NCBI RefSeq assembly: GCF_029051685.1
Contig: NZ_JAACFT010000001.1
Coordinates: 186,001-250,000 of the forward strand
Length of the DNA stretch: 64,000 nt
Source of the DNA: Bradyrhizobium sp. CSA207
GTDB taxonomy: Bacteria; Pseudomonadota; Alphaproteobacteria; Rhizobiales; Xanthobacteraceae
Direction of reading: 5' to 3'
In this document: in pieces, positions 42,882 through 51,898 of the stretch
Layout: each line of letters begins with the position of its first letter
How positions within the stretch are numbered: the first letter of the stretch is position 1
Notes under the pieces: generated by a model
The model's input: only the letters and a program-made list of their open reading frames with translations
The model's database searches: none
Told to the model about the DNA's origin: nothing
Program-made: the position numbers and the translations under genes

Positions 42882-43658
42882 TTAACCCCATCCCGCGCTG
42901 ATGCCGCCATCCACCGTATAGATGACGCCTGACGTATAGCCGGCGCGATCCGACGCCAGAAACGCCATGAGGTCGCCGATCTCGCGCGCATGCGCAGGCC
43001 TGCCGAGCGGCAGGCTCTTCTGGAATTCCTTGTAGCGGGTCTCGTCGCCGAACTGGTGCTTTGCCCGCGTCTTCAGCAGTGTCACGTGGCGGTCGGTGCC
43101 GACCGGCCCAGGATTGATGCCGACCACGCGGATGTTGTCGGCAAGGCTCTTGCCTCCGAGCGCACGCGTGAAAGCCATCAGTGCGGCATTGCCGGCGCTG
43201 CCGCAGATATAGTTGGCGTCGAATTTCTCGCCGGCTGCGCCGATGTCGTTGACGATCACGCCGCCGCCCTTGGCCTTCATCTGCGCATAGATCATACGGG
43301 TGAGGTTGATGTAGCCGAACACTTTCAAGTCCCAGGCGTGCCGCCAGGTCGCCTCGTCGATCTTGTCGATGGAGCCGCCGGGAATGTCGCCGGCATTGTT
43401 GACGAGCACGTCGATGTCCGCGGCTTCTTTCGCCAGCCGCGCCATGTCCTCGCTCTTGCGCAGATCCACGATGCTTGTCGCGGCGTCGATCTGATGCGCG
43501 GACCGCAGGCGCTCGGCCAGCGCCTTGAGCTGGTCGCCGCTGCGGGCGGCGAGCAGGAGGTGGCAGCCCTCCTCGGCGAACGCTTCGGCGGCGGCTGCAC
43601 CGATGCCCTTGGACGCGCCGGTGATCAGGACGCGCTTGCCACGCAGATGCAGATCCAT
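42882..43658 (-). CDS. Short-chain dehydrogenase-fold protein with atypical active site
   Basis: 258-residue SDR. The cofactor loop TGASKGIG is at 13-20 and VNNAG at 86-90, and the C-terminus GYTSGVIYTVDGG is typical. The usual catalytic set is incomplete: the Ser strand reads VIVNDIGAAG, and after Tyr150 the +4 position, normally Lys, is Ser (YICGSAGNAAL). This GSAGN form belongs to a recognisable SDR subgroup, as far as I recall. It may bind NAD(P) but use another mechanism, or be regulatory. It is divergent from tartrate dehydrogenase. Confidence 0.88.
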   Translation of the reverse strand: MDLHLRGKRVLITGASKGIGAAAAEAFAEEGCHLLLAARSGDQLKALAERLRSAHQIDAATSIVDLRKSEDMARLAKEAADIDVLVNNAGDIPGGSIDKIDEATWRHAWDLKVFGYINLTRMIYAQMKAKGGGVIVNDIGAAGEKFDANYICGSAGNAALMAFTRALGGKSLADNIRVVGINPGPVGTDRHVTLLKTRAKHQFGDETRYKEFQKSLPLGRPAHAREIGDLMAFLASDRAGYTSGVIYTVDGGISAGWG

Positions 43659-43722
43659 GGGAGTTACTCGCAGGAAAGGAACAGGATGAAATCAGTAGGC
43701 GGTCGGCCGCGCCACGGTCAAC

Positions 43723-43770
43723 ATTGCAGTGCAGCGTTGCACTGCCGCTGACTTTGGTCCATTGCAGTGC
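43723..43770. promoter_or_regulatory. TTGCAGTGC repeat cluster between SDR and tartrate dehydrogenase
   Basis: A perfect inverted repeat GCAGTGCA (43726-43733), 4-base spacer GCGT, TGCACTGC (43738-43745), followed by a further ATTGCAGTGC at 43761-43770. The spacing and identical words suggest a multi-site operator for one or both divergent genes. The regulator is not identifiable here. Confidence 0.6.
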
Positions 43771-43814
43771 GATCAAAAAGGCGGCGGTTGCCGGACTAAT
43801 CAGGGACGTTTTCG

Positions 43815-44888
43815 ATGAGCAAGAAGCAATACCGGATCGCGGTCATTCCCGGCGACGGCATCGGCAAGGAAGTGATGCCCGAAGGCCTGCGCGTTTTGGA
43901 AATGGCAGCGAAGAAGCATGGAGTTTCCCTGCATTTCGATCATTTCGACTTCTCGTCCTGGGACTATTACGAGAAGCACGGCCAGATGATGCCGGACGAT
44001 TGGAAGGAAAAGATCGGCAAGCACGACGCGATCTACTTCGGTGCGGTCGGCTGGCCGGCCAAGATTCCCGATCACGTTTCGCTGTGGGGTTCGCTGATCA
44101 AATTCCGCCGCGAATTCGACCAGTATGTGAACTTGCGCCCGGTGAGGCTGATGCCCGGTGTGCCGTCACCGCTGGCGGGCCGCAAGCCCGGCGACATCGA
44201 TTTCTGGGTGGTGCGCGAGAACACGGAAGGCGAATATTCCTCCGTCGGCGGCCGCATGTTTCCGGACACCGACCGGGAATTCGTGACGCAGCAGACCGTG
44301 ATGACTCGCGTCGGTGTCGACCGCATCCTGAAATTCGCCTTCGAGCTTGCGCAGTCGCGGCCGAAGAAGCACCTGACTTCGGCGACCAAGTCCAACGGCA
44401 TCTCCATTACCATGCCCTATTGGGACGAGCGAGTGGAGGCGATGGCGAAGAAGTATCCAAGCGTGAAGTGGGACAAGTACCACATCGATATTCTGACCGC
44501 GAACTTCGTGCTGCATCCGGACTGGTTCGACGTCGTGGTCGGCTCCAACCTGTTCGGTGACATCCTGTCCGACCTTGGCCCCGCCTGCACCGGCACCATC
44601 GGCATTGCGCCGTCCGGCAACATCAATCCCGAGGGCAATTTCCCATCGGTGTTCGAGCCGGTGCATGGCTCGGCGCCCGACATCGCGGGGCAAGGCATCG
44701 CCAACCCGATCGGCGCCATCTGGTCGGGTGCGATGATGCTCGAGCATCTCGGCGAGAAGGAAGCCGGCAAGTCGATCGTCGATGCGATCGAGCGAACGCT
44801 CGCCGAACGCACACTGCGCACCAGGGATCTCGGCGGCAACGCCGACACGACAGCCTGCGGCAAGGCTGTGGCGGAGATGGTGGATTAG
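43815..44888 (+). CDS. ttuC: Tartrate dehydrogenase (beta-decarboxylating family)
   Basis: 357-residue NAD-dependent enzyme of the isocitrate/isopropylmalate dehydrogenase superfamily. The tartrate dehydrogenase form is seen in YRIAVIPGDGIGKEVMPEG, the LWGSLIKFRREFDQYVNLRP block, VRENTEGEYSSVGG, NLFGDILSDLGPA and the NAD motif EPVHGSAPDIAG. It can oxidise tartrate or decarboxylate malate. Its ribosome site is AGGGA. It stands alone on the plus strand between divergent and convergent neighbours, with other hydroxyacid enzymes nearby. Confidence 0.93.
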   Translation: MSKKQYRIAVIPGDGIGKEVMPEGLRVLEMAAKKHGVSLHFDHFDFSSWDYYEKHGQMMPDDWKEKIGKHDAIYFGAVGWPAKIPDHVSLWGSLIKFRREFDQYVNLRPVRLMPGVPSPLAGRKPGDIDFWVVRENTEGEYSSVGGRMFPDTDREFVTQQTVMTRVGVDRILKFAFELAQSRPKKHLTSATKSNGISITMPYWDERVEAMAKKYPSVKWDKYHIDILTANFVLHPDWFDVVVGSNLFGDILSDLGPACTGTIGIAPSGNINPEGNFPSVFEPVHGSAPDIAGQGIANPIGAIWSGAMMLEHLGEKEAGKSIVDAIERTLAERTLRTRDLGGNADTTACGKAVAEMVD

Positions 44889-44898
44889 GATGCTGCTT

Positions 44899-45068
44899 TC
44901 CCTCTCCCCTTGTGGGCCCCCTTGTGGGAGAGGGTGGCTTCGATGCGAAGCATCGAAGACGGGTGAGGGGTCTCTCTCAGCGAGTGAGACTCTCACCATT
45001 GAATTCGCGGATACAACCCCTCATCCGGCGCTTCGCGCCACCTTCTCCCACAAGGGGAGAAGGGAAGA
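44899..45068. repeat. Palindromic repeat, family C, copy 2
   Basis: CCCTCTCCCCTTGTGGG at the left (with a local duplication of CCCCTTGTGGG) pairs with CCTTCTCCCACAAGGGGAGA at the right, with inner GACGGGTGAGGGG and CCCCTCATCCGG. It occupies the convergent gap between tartrate dehydrogenase and the malate/ureidoglycolate-type dehydrogenase. Confidence 0.88.
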
Positions 45069-45095
45069 GTAGCGTCATAGCTGCCCTATCTTCGA

Positions 45096-46169
45096 TCAAC
45101 CCACGATCTTTTCGATCGCCGCCTGATCGAGCCCGAACCGCTTCCCGGCCTTCAAAATCTCCTGCCACGTGGTCGGGTCGACCGGAATGCCTTCAGCCAG
45201 GCGCTTCTTCTTCGTCTCGCGCTCGGGTTCGCCGGCGATCCTCACCTTGTCGACGCCGGGGGCAGGAGGCGAGCCGGTGTGCCAGGCGACGAAGCTCTCG
45301 ACTTCGCGCGCCAAATTGTCGCCCGTGCCGAGTTTGGTCGGGTCGATCAGGATCGAGAGCATGCCGTTGAGGACGCGGCGCTTGCCGTCGGCCGGGCCTT
45401 TGACCACCTCGCCACCGGAGAGTGCGCCGCCGAGCAGTTCGCACACCAGCGCCAGTCCCGAGCCTTTGTGCTCGCCGAACGGGAGGATGGCGCCGTGCGG
45501 GGCAATCACGGTGTAGCGCGGATTGTTGGTGGGTCTGCCCTCGTTGTCGATGATGGTGCCGGGTTCCAGCTCGACGCCCTTGTTGTGGGCGACGCGTGTC
45601 TTGCCCTGCGCGATCTTGCTGGTGGCGAAGTCGAGCACGATCGGCTCCTTGCCGGCGCGCGGGATGCCGACGCAGAACGGGTTGGTGCCGTGGCGTGCAT
45701 CGCTGCCACCCCAGGGCGCCACGATCGGGCGCGAGATCACGTTGACGAAGTGGATCGATACCAGCCCGTGGTCGATGCACTGCTCGGCCCAGTGGCCGAT
45801 GCGTCCGATATGGTGCGAGTTCGACAGGCCGACGACGCAGACACCGTTGCGCTTGGCGCGCTCGGCACCGAGCTCCATCGCTTCATGGCCCATCACCTGG
45901 CCGTAACCGGTGAGGCCGTCAAGGGTGAGCAGGGGGCCCGTGTCCATCACGATCTTGACGTGCTGGTTGATGGCGAGGCCGCCTTCGACGACCGCTTCGA
46001 CATAACGCGGGATCATGCCCACGCCATGGGAGTCGTGGCCCTTCAGGTTTGCCTCGACGAGGTTGGTGGAGACCAACTCGGCTTCGCGGTCCGTGGAGCC
46101 GCCCGCCTTGGCGATGGCGCGGATGGCGTTGGTGAGCGGCTGTGCCTTGATGTTGCGATACTCGGCCAT
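45096..46169 (-). CDS. Malate/L-lactate/ureidoglycolate dehydrogenase family enzyme
   Basis: 357-residue NAD(P)-dependent 2-hydroxyacid dehydrogenase of the Ldh_2 family. Visible hallmarks are NLKGHDSHGVGMIPRY, VGLSNSHHIGRIGHW with the catalytic His, PWGGSDARHGTNPF, and FGEHKGSGLALVCELL. The start at 46169 avoids overlap with the upstream gene; an in-frame ATG at 46214 would overlap it by 34 bases. The family includes ureidoglycolate, sulfolactate and malate dehydrogenases. Its neighbour is an M20 amidohydrolase, so a ureide-type substrate is possible. Confidence 0.9.
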   Translation of the reverse strand: MAEYRNIKAQPLTNAIRAIAKAGGSTDREAELVSTNLVEANLKGHDSHGVGMIPRYVEAVVEGGLAINQHVKIVMDTGPLLTLDGLTGYGQVMGHEAMELGAERAKRNGVCVVGLSNSHHIGRIGHWAEQCIDHGLVSIHFVNVISRPIVAPWGGSDARHGTNPFCVGIPRAGKEPIVLDFATSKIAQGKTRVAHNKGVELEPGTIIDNEGRPTNNPRYTVIAPHGAILPFGEHKGSGLALVCELLGGALSGGEVVKGPADGKRRVLNGMLSILIDPTKLGTGDNLAREVESFVAWHTGSPPAPGVDKVRIAGEPERETKKKRLAEGIPVDPTTWQEILKAGKRFGLDQAAIEKIVG

Positions 46170-46180
46170 TGTTGTTGTTC

Positions 46181-47092
46181 TTATCCCATTGCGATCCGGC
46201 GGCAGTGTTGCCACGCCGCCTCGATTAGATTCTCGCTCGCCTCCGGCGTGCGGAAGGCCGAATGCGCCGACAACGTCACGTTCGGCAGTTTTGTCAGCGG
46301 ATGATCTCCGGGCAGCGGCTCGATGTTAAAGACGTCGAGGCCGGCATGGCGGATATGACCGGATTTCAGCGCGTCGATCATCGCTTGCTCGTCGACCACC
46401 GCGGCGCGGGCGGTGTTGATGAGGATGACCCCCGGTTTCATCGCAAAAATCTTCTCGCGGGTGATCATGCCGCGGGTCTCGTCATTGAACTGCAGATGCA
46501 GCGATACAACGTCGCTTCTCGCCAGTACCGTGTCGAGATCAGTGAACTCCACGCCGGGATGGCTCTTCGGCGAGCGGTTCCAGGCAGTCACCTTCATGCC
46601 GCTGCCCGACGCGATACGCGCGACTTCCGCGGCGATGCCGCCGAAGCCGATGAGGCCGAGCGTCTTGCCGGTGAGCTGCATGCCGTCCTCGCGCAGCCAG
46701 TTGCCGACACGCATCTCGCGATCCATCATCGCGATCCCACGGGCCGACGCCCACATCAGCGCGATCGCGGATTCCGCGACCGCCGTGTCGCCATAACCCT
46801 TGATCAGATGCACGGAGATGCCGAGCTCGGCGAGCTCTTCGGGGTTCATGTAGCTGCGCGCGCCGGTGCCGAGAAACACGACGTGCTTGAGGCCCGTGCA
46901 TTTCTTTGCGACTTCGGTCGGCAACGCGGTGTGATCGACGATCGCGATCTCGGCGCCGTCGAGGATATCTGGATACTGTTCGGGCTTGATGTCGGGATCC
47001 CTGTGGATCCGCACCTTGGCATCGCCGGGCTGCTCCAGCCGCTCCATGATTACGGCCAGGGCTTCGTTGGCGTCGACGAAAACTCCGCGCAT
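46181..47092 (-). CDS. D-2-hydroxyacid dehydrogenase
   Basis: 303-residue D-isomer-specific 2-hydroxyacid dehydrogenase. The NAD loop GLIGFGGIAAE is in the middle, followed by the catalytic Arg in INTARAAVVDE, Glu in VFNIEPLPGDHPL and His in LSAHSAFRTPEA, the full Arg-Glu-His set. GGAGAGAG precedes the ATG. It is 12 bases after the M20 gene and 11 before the Ldh_2 gene, in one operon. It may use glyoxylate, hydroxypyruvate or a phosphoglycerate-like acid. Confidence 0.92.
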   Translation of the reverse strand: MRGVFVDANEALAVIMERLEQPGDAKVRIHRDPDIKPEQYPDILDGAEIAIVDHTALPTEVAKKCTGLKHVVFLGTGARSYMNPEELAELGISVHLIKGYGDTAVAESAIALMWASARGIAMMDREMRVGNWLREDGMQLTGKTLGLIGFGGIAAEVARIASGSGMKVTAWNRSPKSHPGVEFTDLDTVLARSDVVSLHLQFNDETRGMITREKIFAMKPGVILINTARAAVVDEQAMIDALKSGHIRHAGLDVFNIEPLPGDHPLTKLPNVTLSAHSAFRTPEASENLIEAAWQHCRRIAMG

Positions 47093-47104
47093 GGCTCTCT
47101 CCGA

Positions 47105-48355
47105 TCAGGACGCGACGCCGGCGATCGCCAGCACGGTATGCATCAACACATTGGTGCCCGCGGCGCAGTCGGGCTGCGTCGCATCCTCCAGCTCGTTGTG
47201 GCTGATGCCGTCCTTGCAGGGCACGAATACCATGGCGGCCGGCATGATGGTGTTGAGGTTGCAGGCGTCGTGGCCGGCGCCGGAGGTGATGCGGCGCGAG
47301 GAATAGCCGAGCGTCTTCGCCGCATTCTCGACCGCCGCAATGAGCTTGGGATCAAAGTGTGTCGGCGGCTTGCGCCAGACCAGGTCGATGGTCACCTCGA
47401 CCTTGCGGCGCGCGGCGATCTCGGCGATGGCCGCGCGCAGGTCGCGATCGAGCGCATCCATGATTGCGCCATCCGCGCTGCGGCAATCCATCGTGAAGGC
47501 GATCTCGCCGGGAATGACGTTGCGCGAGGGATTTGCGATCACGGCCTCGCCGATGGTGCCGACCGCGTTCGGCCCATGCTTCTTCGCAATGCTCTCCATC
47601 GCCAGCACGATCTCCGACAGCGTCGCCAGCGCATCGCGCCGCAGCGGCATCGGCGTTGAACCTGCGTGGCTCTCGAAGCCGGAAATCTTGCCGTCGTACC
47701 AGAGCACGCCCTGGCCGGAATCGACCACGCCGATGGTCTTACCTTCGGCTTCCAGAATGGGACCCTGCTCGATGTGCAGCTCGACGAAGCAGCCGAGCTT
47801 CTGGAAGCCGACCGGCTTGTCGCCGCGATAGCCGATGCCGTCGAGCGCCTGGCCCACGGTCGTGCCCTCGGCGTCCTTGCGCGACAAAATGTCGTCGGTG
47901 GTGAAGTCGCCGACATAGGCGGCGGAGGCCATCATCGCAGGCGCGAAGCGCGAGCCTTCCTCATTGGTCCAGTTGACGACGCAGATCGGCGCCTCGGTCT
48001 CGATTCCGGCGTCGTTGAGCGTGCGGATCACTTCGAGCGCGCCGAGCGTTCCCAGAATGCCGTCATACTTTCCGCCGGTCGGCTGCGTATCGAGATGCGA
48101 GCCGATGCCGACCGGCAGCTTCGACGTGTTCCGTCCCTTGCGCAAGCCGAACTGAGAGCCGAGCGCATCGACATGCACCTCCAGGCCGGCGTCCTCGCAA
48201 GCCTTGCGAAACCAGTCGCGCACCTGCTTGTCCTCGGCGCTCAAGGTCAGTCGCCGCACGCCGCCTTTAGCTGTCGCGCCGAATTGCGCGGTCTCGTGAA
48301 TGGAGCCCCAGAGGCGGGCGGAATCGATTTGCAGGTTGGTGGCGGCTCGGCTCAT
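47105..48355 (-). CDS. M20 family Zn-dependent amidohydrolase (N-carbamoyl-amino-acid/allantoate type)
   Basis: 416-residue peptidase-family M20 hydrolase of the hydantoinase/carbamoylase group. Metal ligands: His/Asp in GIGSHLDTQPTGGKYDG, Glu pair in WTNEEGSRFAP, His in VELHIEQGPIL and His in TSGAGHDACNL. Members release ammonia or CO2 from N-carbamoyl amino acids, allantoate or ureidoglycine. A strong GAGAGA ribosome site precedes. It lies 32 bases after the LysR gene on the same strand and heads the hydroxyacid-dehydrogenase genes. Confidence 0.92.
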   Translation of the reverse strand: MSRAATNLQIDSARLWGSIHETAQFGATAKGGVRRLTLSAEDKQVRDWFRKACEDAGLEVHVDALGSQFGLRKGRNTSKLPVGIGSHLDTQPTGGKYDGILGTLGALEVIRTLNDAGIETEAPICVVNWTNEEGSRFAPAMMASAAYVGDFTTDDILSRKDAEGTTVGQALDGIGYRGDKPVGFQKLGCFVELHIEQGPILEAEGKTIGVVDSGQGVLWYDGKISGFESHAGSTPMPLRRDALATLSEIVLAMESIAKKHGPNAVGTIGEAVIANPSRNVIPGEIAFTMDCRSADGAIMDALDRDLRAAIAEIAARRKVEVTIDLVWRKPPTHFDPKLIAAVENAAKTLGYSSRRITSGAGHDACNLNTIMPAAMVFVPCKDGISHNELEDATQPDCAAGTNVLMHTVLAIAGVAS

Positions 48356-48387
48356 GCGGTCAGTCTCTCAATTGTCCGGCGTCTTTT

Positions 48388-49305
48388 TCAATGACGCGCT
48401 GGCGCGGGCTCGTCAACCGCGAGGCTGCTCTGCGCAATCTGCCGTGCAAGCTCGGCGACGCGCTCCACCGCCACGACGTCGGGCGAGGCGAGCCAGCTCG
48501 CCGTGAACGTCAGCGGTGCGATGTTCAGATCCGTATCAAGCAGTTGCAGCCGCCCGTCCGCGAGCTCGTTCTCGACGATGGCGTTGGGGATCACGGCGAT
48601 GCCAAGTCCCTCGATCGCCATGTGAATGACGGTCGCAAGCGAAGCGGAGGCGTGCAGGCGGATCGGCGGCAGCTCGGGCCGGTCGAACACCTCGCGCACG
48701 ACCTCGTAGGGCCTGGTCTTGCGCGGGAAGGTGATGATCGGAAACCGCGCCAGCTCCGCCCGAGTGACCGGTCCATCGCCAAGTCCGAGCGAGGGGCTTG
48801 CGAGCAGGCCAATGGGATAATCCGCCAGCACGCGGTTATGTACGCCGGAGGCCGACAGCGGTCCCACCACAAATGCAAGCTCGATCTCCTGCGCGAGCAG
48901 GCGTGCGGTGAGGTTCGGCGTGATGTCGACCTCGATCTCGAGCGACAGGTTGGGATAGACTTCGTTCATGCTCTTGACGAGCCGCGGCAGCCAAGTATGC
49001 ACGATGGTCTCGGCGACGCCGAGCCGCATCACGCCGCGCATCGCCGAGCGATCGCCGACCTCGGCCACCATTGCGGCGCGCAGGCCAATCAGCTTCTCCG
49101 CATAGACCATCATCTGCCGGCCGCTCGGCGTCGGCGAGGCCACGCGATGGTCGCGGTTGAGGAGCTTCACGCCCATCTCGCGCTCCAGTTGGGCGATACG
49201 CTGCGAGATCGCGGGCTGGGTCGTATTGAGCCTTTGTGCAGCGCCACGAAAGCTGCCGAGCTTCACAACCCAGAGGAACGTCTCGATCGATCTGAAGTCC
49301 AGCAT
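48388..49305 (-). CDS. LysR family transcriptional regulator
   Basis: 305 residues with an N-terminal winged HTH (SFRGAAQRLNTTQPAISQRI, residues about 18-37) and a two-lobe effector domain. It is divergent from the DUF1445 hydro-lyase and followed by the M20 and dehydrogenase genes on its own strand. A 23-base inverted repeat of LysR type lies 16 bases before its start. It probably controls both the import/hydro-lyase arm and the catabolic arm; the co-inducer is unknown. Confidence 0.93.
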   Translation of the reverse strand: MLDFRSIETFLWVVKLGSFRGAAQRLNTTQPAISQRIAQLEREMGVKLLNRDHRVASPTPSGRQMMVYAEKLIGLRAAMVAEVGDRSAMRGVMRLGVAETIVHTWLPRLVKSMNEVYPNLSLEIEVDITPNLTARLLAQEIELAFVVGPLSASGVHNRVLADYPIGLLASPSLGLGDGPVTRAELARFPIITFPRKTRPYEVVREVFDRPELPPIRLHASASLATVIHMAIEGLGIAVIPNAIVENELADGRLQLLDTDLNIAPLTFTASWLASPDVVAVERVAELARQIAQSSLAVDEPAPARH

Positions 49306-49321
49306 TGGAAGGATTTTCCCG

Positions 49322-49344
49322 ATCGATAAGGCATATTTATCGAT
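49322..49344. promoter_or_regulatory. LysR-type inverted repeat (T-N11-A)
   Basis: ATCGATAA at 49322-49329 and TTATCGAT at 49337-49344, perfect 8-base arms with 7-base spacer GGCATAT; the centre satisfies T-N11-A (T49327, A49339). It lies in the divergent region between the LysR gene and the hydro-lyase gene. Confidence 0.75.
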
Positions 49345-49424
49345 ATTGATTAGAAACGAAGATTAGACTTTATAGCACGCCTGGTGTTGGCTGTCTTTGT
49401 CGAGTTTGTAGGCAGGTCGATCAC

Positions 49425-50240
49425 ATGACTGTTTTGGTGGCAGCGCAGCAAACTCAAACGCCCGACACCCTCCCGAGCCGCCAGGCGCGGCTTGCTTATC
49501 GAGGTGGTCAGGTCGGCTCGACCGCTGGTGTCGCCCCCGGCTTCGTCCAGGGCAATTTGGCGATCTTGCCGGCGGAATATGCCAGCGCCTTTCACCGTTT
49601 CTGCCAGCTCAATCCGAAACCGTGCCCGATCATCGGTATGTCCGACGTCGGCAGCCCCCACATTCCCTCGCTCGGCGCCGATCTCGACATTCGCACCGAC
49701 GTGCCGCGCTACCGCGTCTGGCGCGACGGCGAGGTCGTCGACGAGCCGACCGACGTGACGAAGCATTGGCGGGACGATCTCGTCACCTTCGTGCTTGGCT
49801 GCTCGTTCTCATTCGAAGAGGCTCTGCTCGACGAGGGCATGCCGATCCGCCACATCGAGCAGAACGTGCGCGTGCCGATGTACCGCACCAACATCGCGTG
49901 CGGCGAGTCCGGTCCGTTCGCCGGTCCGATGGTGGTGTCGATGCGCCCGTTCAAGGCGGCGGATGTGATCCGCGCGGTGCAGATCACCTCTCGCTATCCC
50001 GCCGTGCACGGCGCGCCGGTGCATCTGGGCCATCCCCACCTGATCGGCATCAAGGACATTGCCAAGCCCGACTATGGCGATCCGGTGCCGGTCGCCGACG
50101 ACGAGATTCCGGTGTTCTGGGCGTGCGGCGTCACGCCGCAATCGGTGATTAACGCCGCCAAGCTGCCATTCGCGATCACGCATTCGCCGGGCTTGATGCT
50201 GGTGACGGATCTCAAGAACAGGAACATGGCCGTGATTTAG
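49425..50240 (+). CDS. DUF1445 putative hydro-lyase (D-glutamate cyclase-like family)
   Basis: 271-residue cytoplasmic protein of the DUF1445 family, annotated as putative hydro-lyase and including mammalian D-glutamate cyclase. Characteristic blocks are [53 protein letters not shown], and [23 protein letters not shown] precedes the ATG. It is divergent from LysR and 88 bases before the ABC importer binding protein. It may act on a cyclic or hydroxylated amino acid; the reaction in bacteria is not established. Confidence 0.9.
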   Translation: MTVLVAAQQTQTPDTLPSRQARLAYRGGQVGSTAGVAPGFVQGNLAILPAEYASAFHRFCQLNPKPCPIIGMSDVGSPHIPSLGADLDIRTDVPRYRVWRDGEVVDEPTDVTKHWRDDLVTFVLGCSFSFEEALLDEGMPIRHIEQNVRVPMYRTNIACGESGPFAGPMVVSMRPFKAADVIRAVQITSRYPAVHGAPVHLGHPHLIGIKDIAKPDYGDPVPVADDEIPVFWACGVTPQSVINAAKLPFAITHSPGLMLVTDLKNRNMAVI

Positions 50241-50328
50241 CGGGCAGGATTTGCTGCTTCTTCGGGCTTTACTGCATCCATCGATCGCTTCATTCGATCA
50301 ATCAAATTAAGTAACAGGGGACTTTGCC

Positions 50329-51573
50329 ATGACGATCTCTCGCCGCGACGTGTTGTTAGGTGCCACCGCCACTGCCGCGCTGGTACCGTTGGCGGCCCGT
50401 GCGCAGACCTCGGAAGTCGTGATCGGCGTCATCTATCCTTTCTCCGGCGGCAGCGCCCAGCAGGGTGTCGACGCGCAGAAGGCCTATGAGACCGCGCTCG
50501 AGGTCATCAACAAGAACACCGATTTCGACCTGCCGCTGGCGAAGGGCGAAGGCCTGCCGGGCCTTGGCGGCGCCAAGATCCGCCTCGTGTTCGCCGACCA
50601 CCAGGCCGATCCGCAGAAGGGCCGCGCCGAGGCCGAACGCCTGATCACGCAGGAGAAGGTTTCCGCCATCATCGGCACCTACCAGAGCGCGGTCGCGGTC
50701 ACCGTCAGCCAGATCTGCGAACGCTACCAGATCCCATTCGTGTCCGCCGACAACTCGTCGCCAAGCCTGCATCGCCGCGGTCTCAAATATTACTTCCGCG
50801 CCTCCCCGCACGACGAGATGTACTCGGCCGCGATGTTCGACTTCTTCGACGCCATGAAGAAGAAGGGCACCAAGATCGAGACGCTATCGCTGTTCCACGA
50901 GGACACCATCTTCGGCACCGATTCCGCCAACGCCCAGGCCAAGATCGCCGGCGAGCGCGGCTACAAGATCGTTACCGACATCAAGTACCGCGCCAACTCG
51001 CCGTCGCTCTCCGCCGAGGTGCAGCAGATCAAGACCTCCAATGCCGACGTGCTGATGCCGTCGAGCTACACCACCGACGGGATCCTGCTGGTCAAGACCA
51101 TGGCCGAGCTCGGCTACAAGCCGAACGCGATCGTGGCGCAGGATGCCGGCTTCTCCGAGAAAGCGCTCTACGACGCCGTCGGCGACAAGCTCGAAGGCGT
51201 GATCTCGCGCGGCACCTTCTCGCTCGACCTCGCGCAGAAGCGCCCGATGGTCGGCAAGATCAACGAGATGTTCAAGGCGAAATCGGGCAAGGATTTCAAC
51301 GATCTCACCTCGCGCCAGTTCATGGGCCTGATCATCCTGGCCGATGCGATCAACCGCGCCAAGTCGGCCGATGGCGAGAAGATCCGCGATGCGCTGGCGG
51401 CGACCGACATCCCGGGCGAGCAGACCATCATGCCCTGGAAGCGCGTCAAGTTCGACGAGACGGGCCAGAACAACGACGCCGATCCGGTGCTGCTGCAATA
51501 TGTCGGCGGCAAGTTCGTCACCATCTTCCCGCCGCAAGCCGCGATCGCCGATGCGATCTGGCCGATGAAGTAA
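50329..51573 (+). CDS. Branched-chain-type ABC transporter substrate-binding protein
   Basis: 414-residue periplasmic binding protein of the Peripla_BP_6 (LivJ-like) family. It has a twin-arginine-like signal (SRRDVLLG...) with a cut near AARAQT, then VVIGVIYPFSGGSAQQGVD. A strong ribosome site (AGGGG) precedes it. The four other transporter genes start 350 bases downstream. The ligand is unknown: relatives bind branched amino acids, amides, urea or aromatic acids. The neighbouring hydro-lyase and LysR suggest a carboxylate or amino-acid derivative. Confidence 0.92.
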   Translation: MTISRRDVLLGATATAALVPLAARAQTSEVVIGVIYPFSGGSAQQGVDAQKAYETALEVINKNTDFDLPLAKGEGLPGLGGAKIRLVFADHQADPQKGRAEAERLITQEKVSAIIGTYQSAVAVTVSQICERYQIPFVSADNSSPSLHRRGLKYYFRASPHDEMYSAAMFDFFDAMKKKGTKIETLSLFHEDTIFGTDSANAQAKIAGERGYKIVTDIKYRANSPSLSAEVQQIKTSNADVLMPSSYTTDGILLVKTMAELGYKPNAIVAQDAGFSEKALYDAVGDKLEGVISRGTFSLDLAQKRPMVGKINEMFKAKSGKDFNDLTSRQFMGLIILADAINRAKSADGEKIRDALAATDIPGEQTIMPWKRVKFDETGQNNDADPVLLQYVGGKFVTIFPPQAAIADAIWPMK

Positions 51574-51641
51574 GCGGCGCGCAGGGCAGGTGGGGGACCA
51601 AATACTGTGACAGCCGAGAGGACCGAACTGCTTCACCGCAT

Positions 51642-51759
51642 CGTCATTGCGAGCGTAGCGAAGCAATCCAGGAATGTATCCGCGGAGACAGTCTGGATTG
51701 CTTCGTCGCATCAGCGCAAAATTGCTTCGCAATTTTGTCGCGAGCTCCTCGCCATGACG
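51642..51759. repeat. Palindromic repeat, family A, copy 5
   Basis: Left CGTCATTGCGAGCGTAGCG, AAGCAATCCAG; right CTGGATTGCTTCGTCGC; then an inserted AAATTGCTTCGCAATTT-like hairpin before GAGCTCCTCGCCATGACG. It is longer than the other copies because of this inserted inner hairpin. Confidence 0.85.
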
Positions 51760-51776
51760 GATGCCGTAGCTCCCGC

Positions 51777-51898
51777 CCTCATCCCTGCGCAACGGCGAAG
51801 CCGTTGTCGCCGGAGGAGCGGGCGCAGCCCGCGTCTCGAAGGACGATGGCGGGCCCATCCTTCGAGACGCGCGCTGGGGCGCGCTCCTCAGGATAAGG
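51777..51898. repeat. Palindromic repeat, family B, copy 3
   Basis: CCTCATCCCTGCGC and GCGTCTCGAAGG on the left mirror CCTTCGAGACGCGC and GCGCTCCTCAGGATAAGG on the right; an extra inner palindrome GGCGAAGCCGTTGTCGCC is present. Confidence 0.8.
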
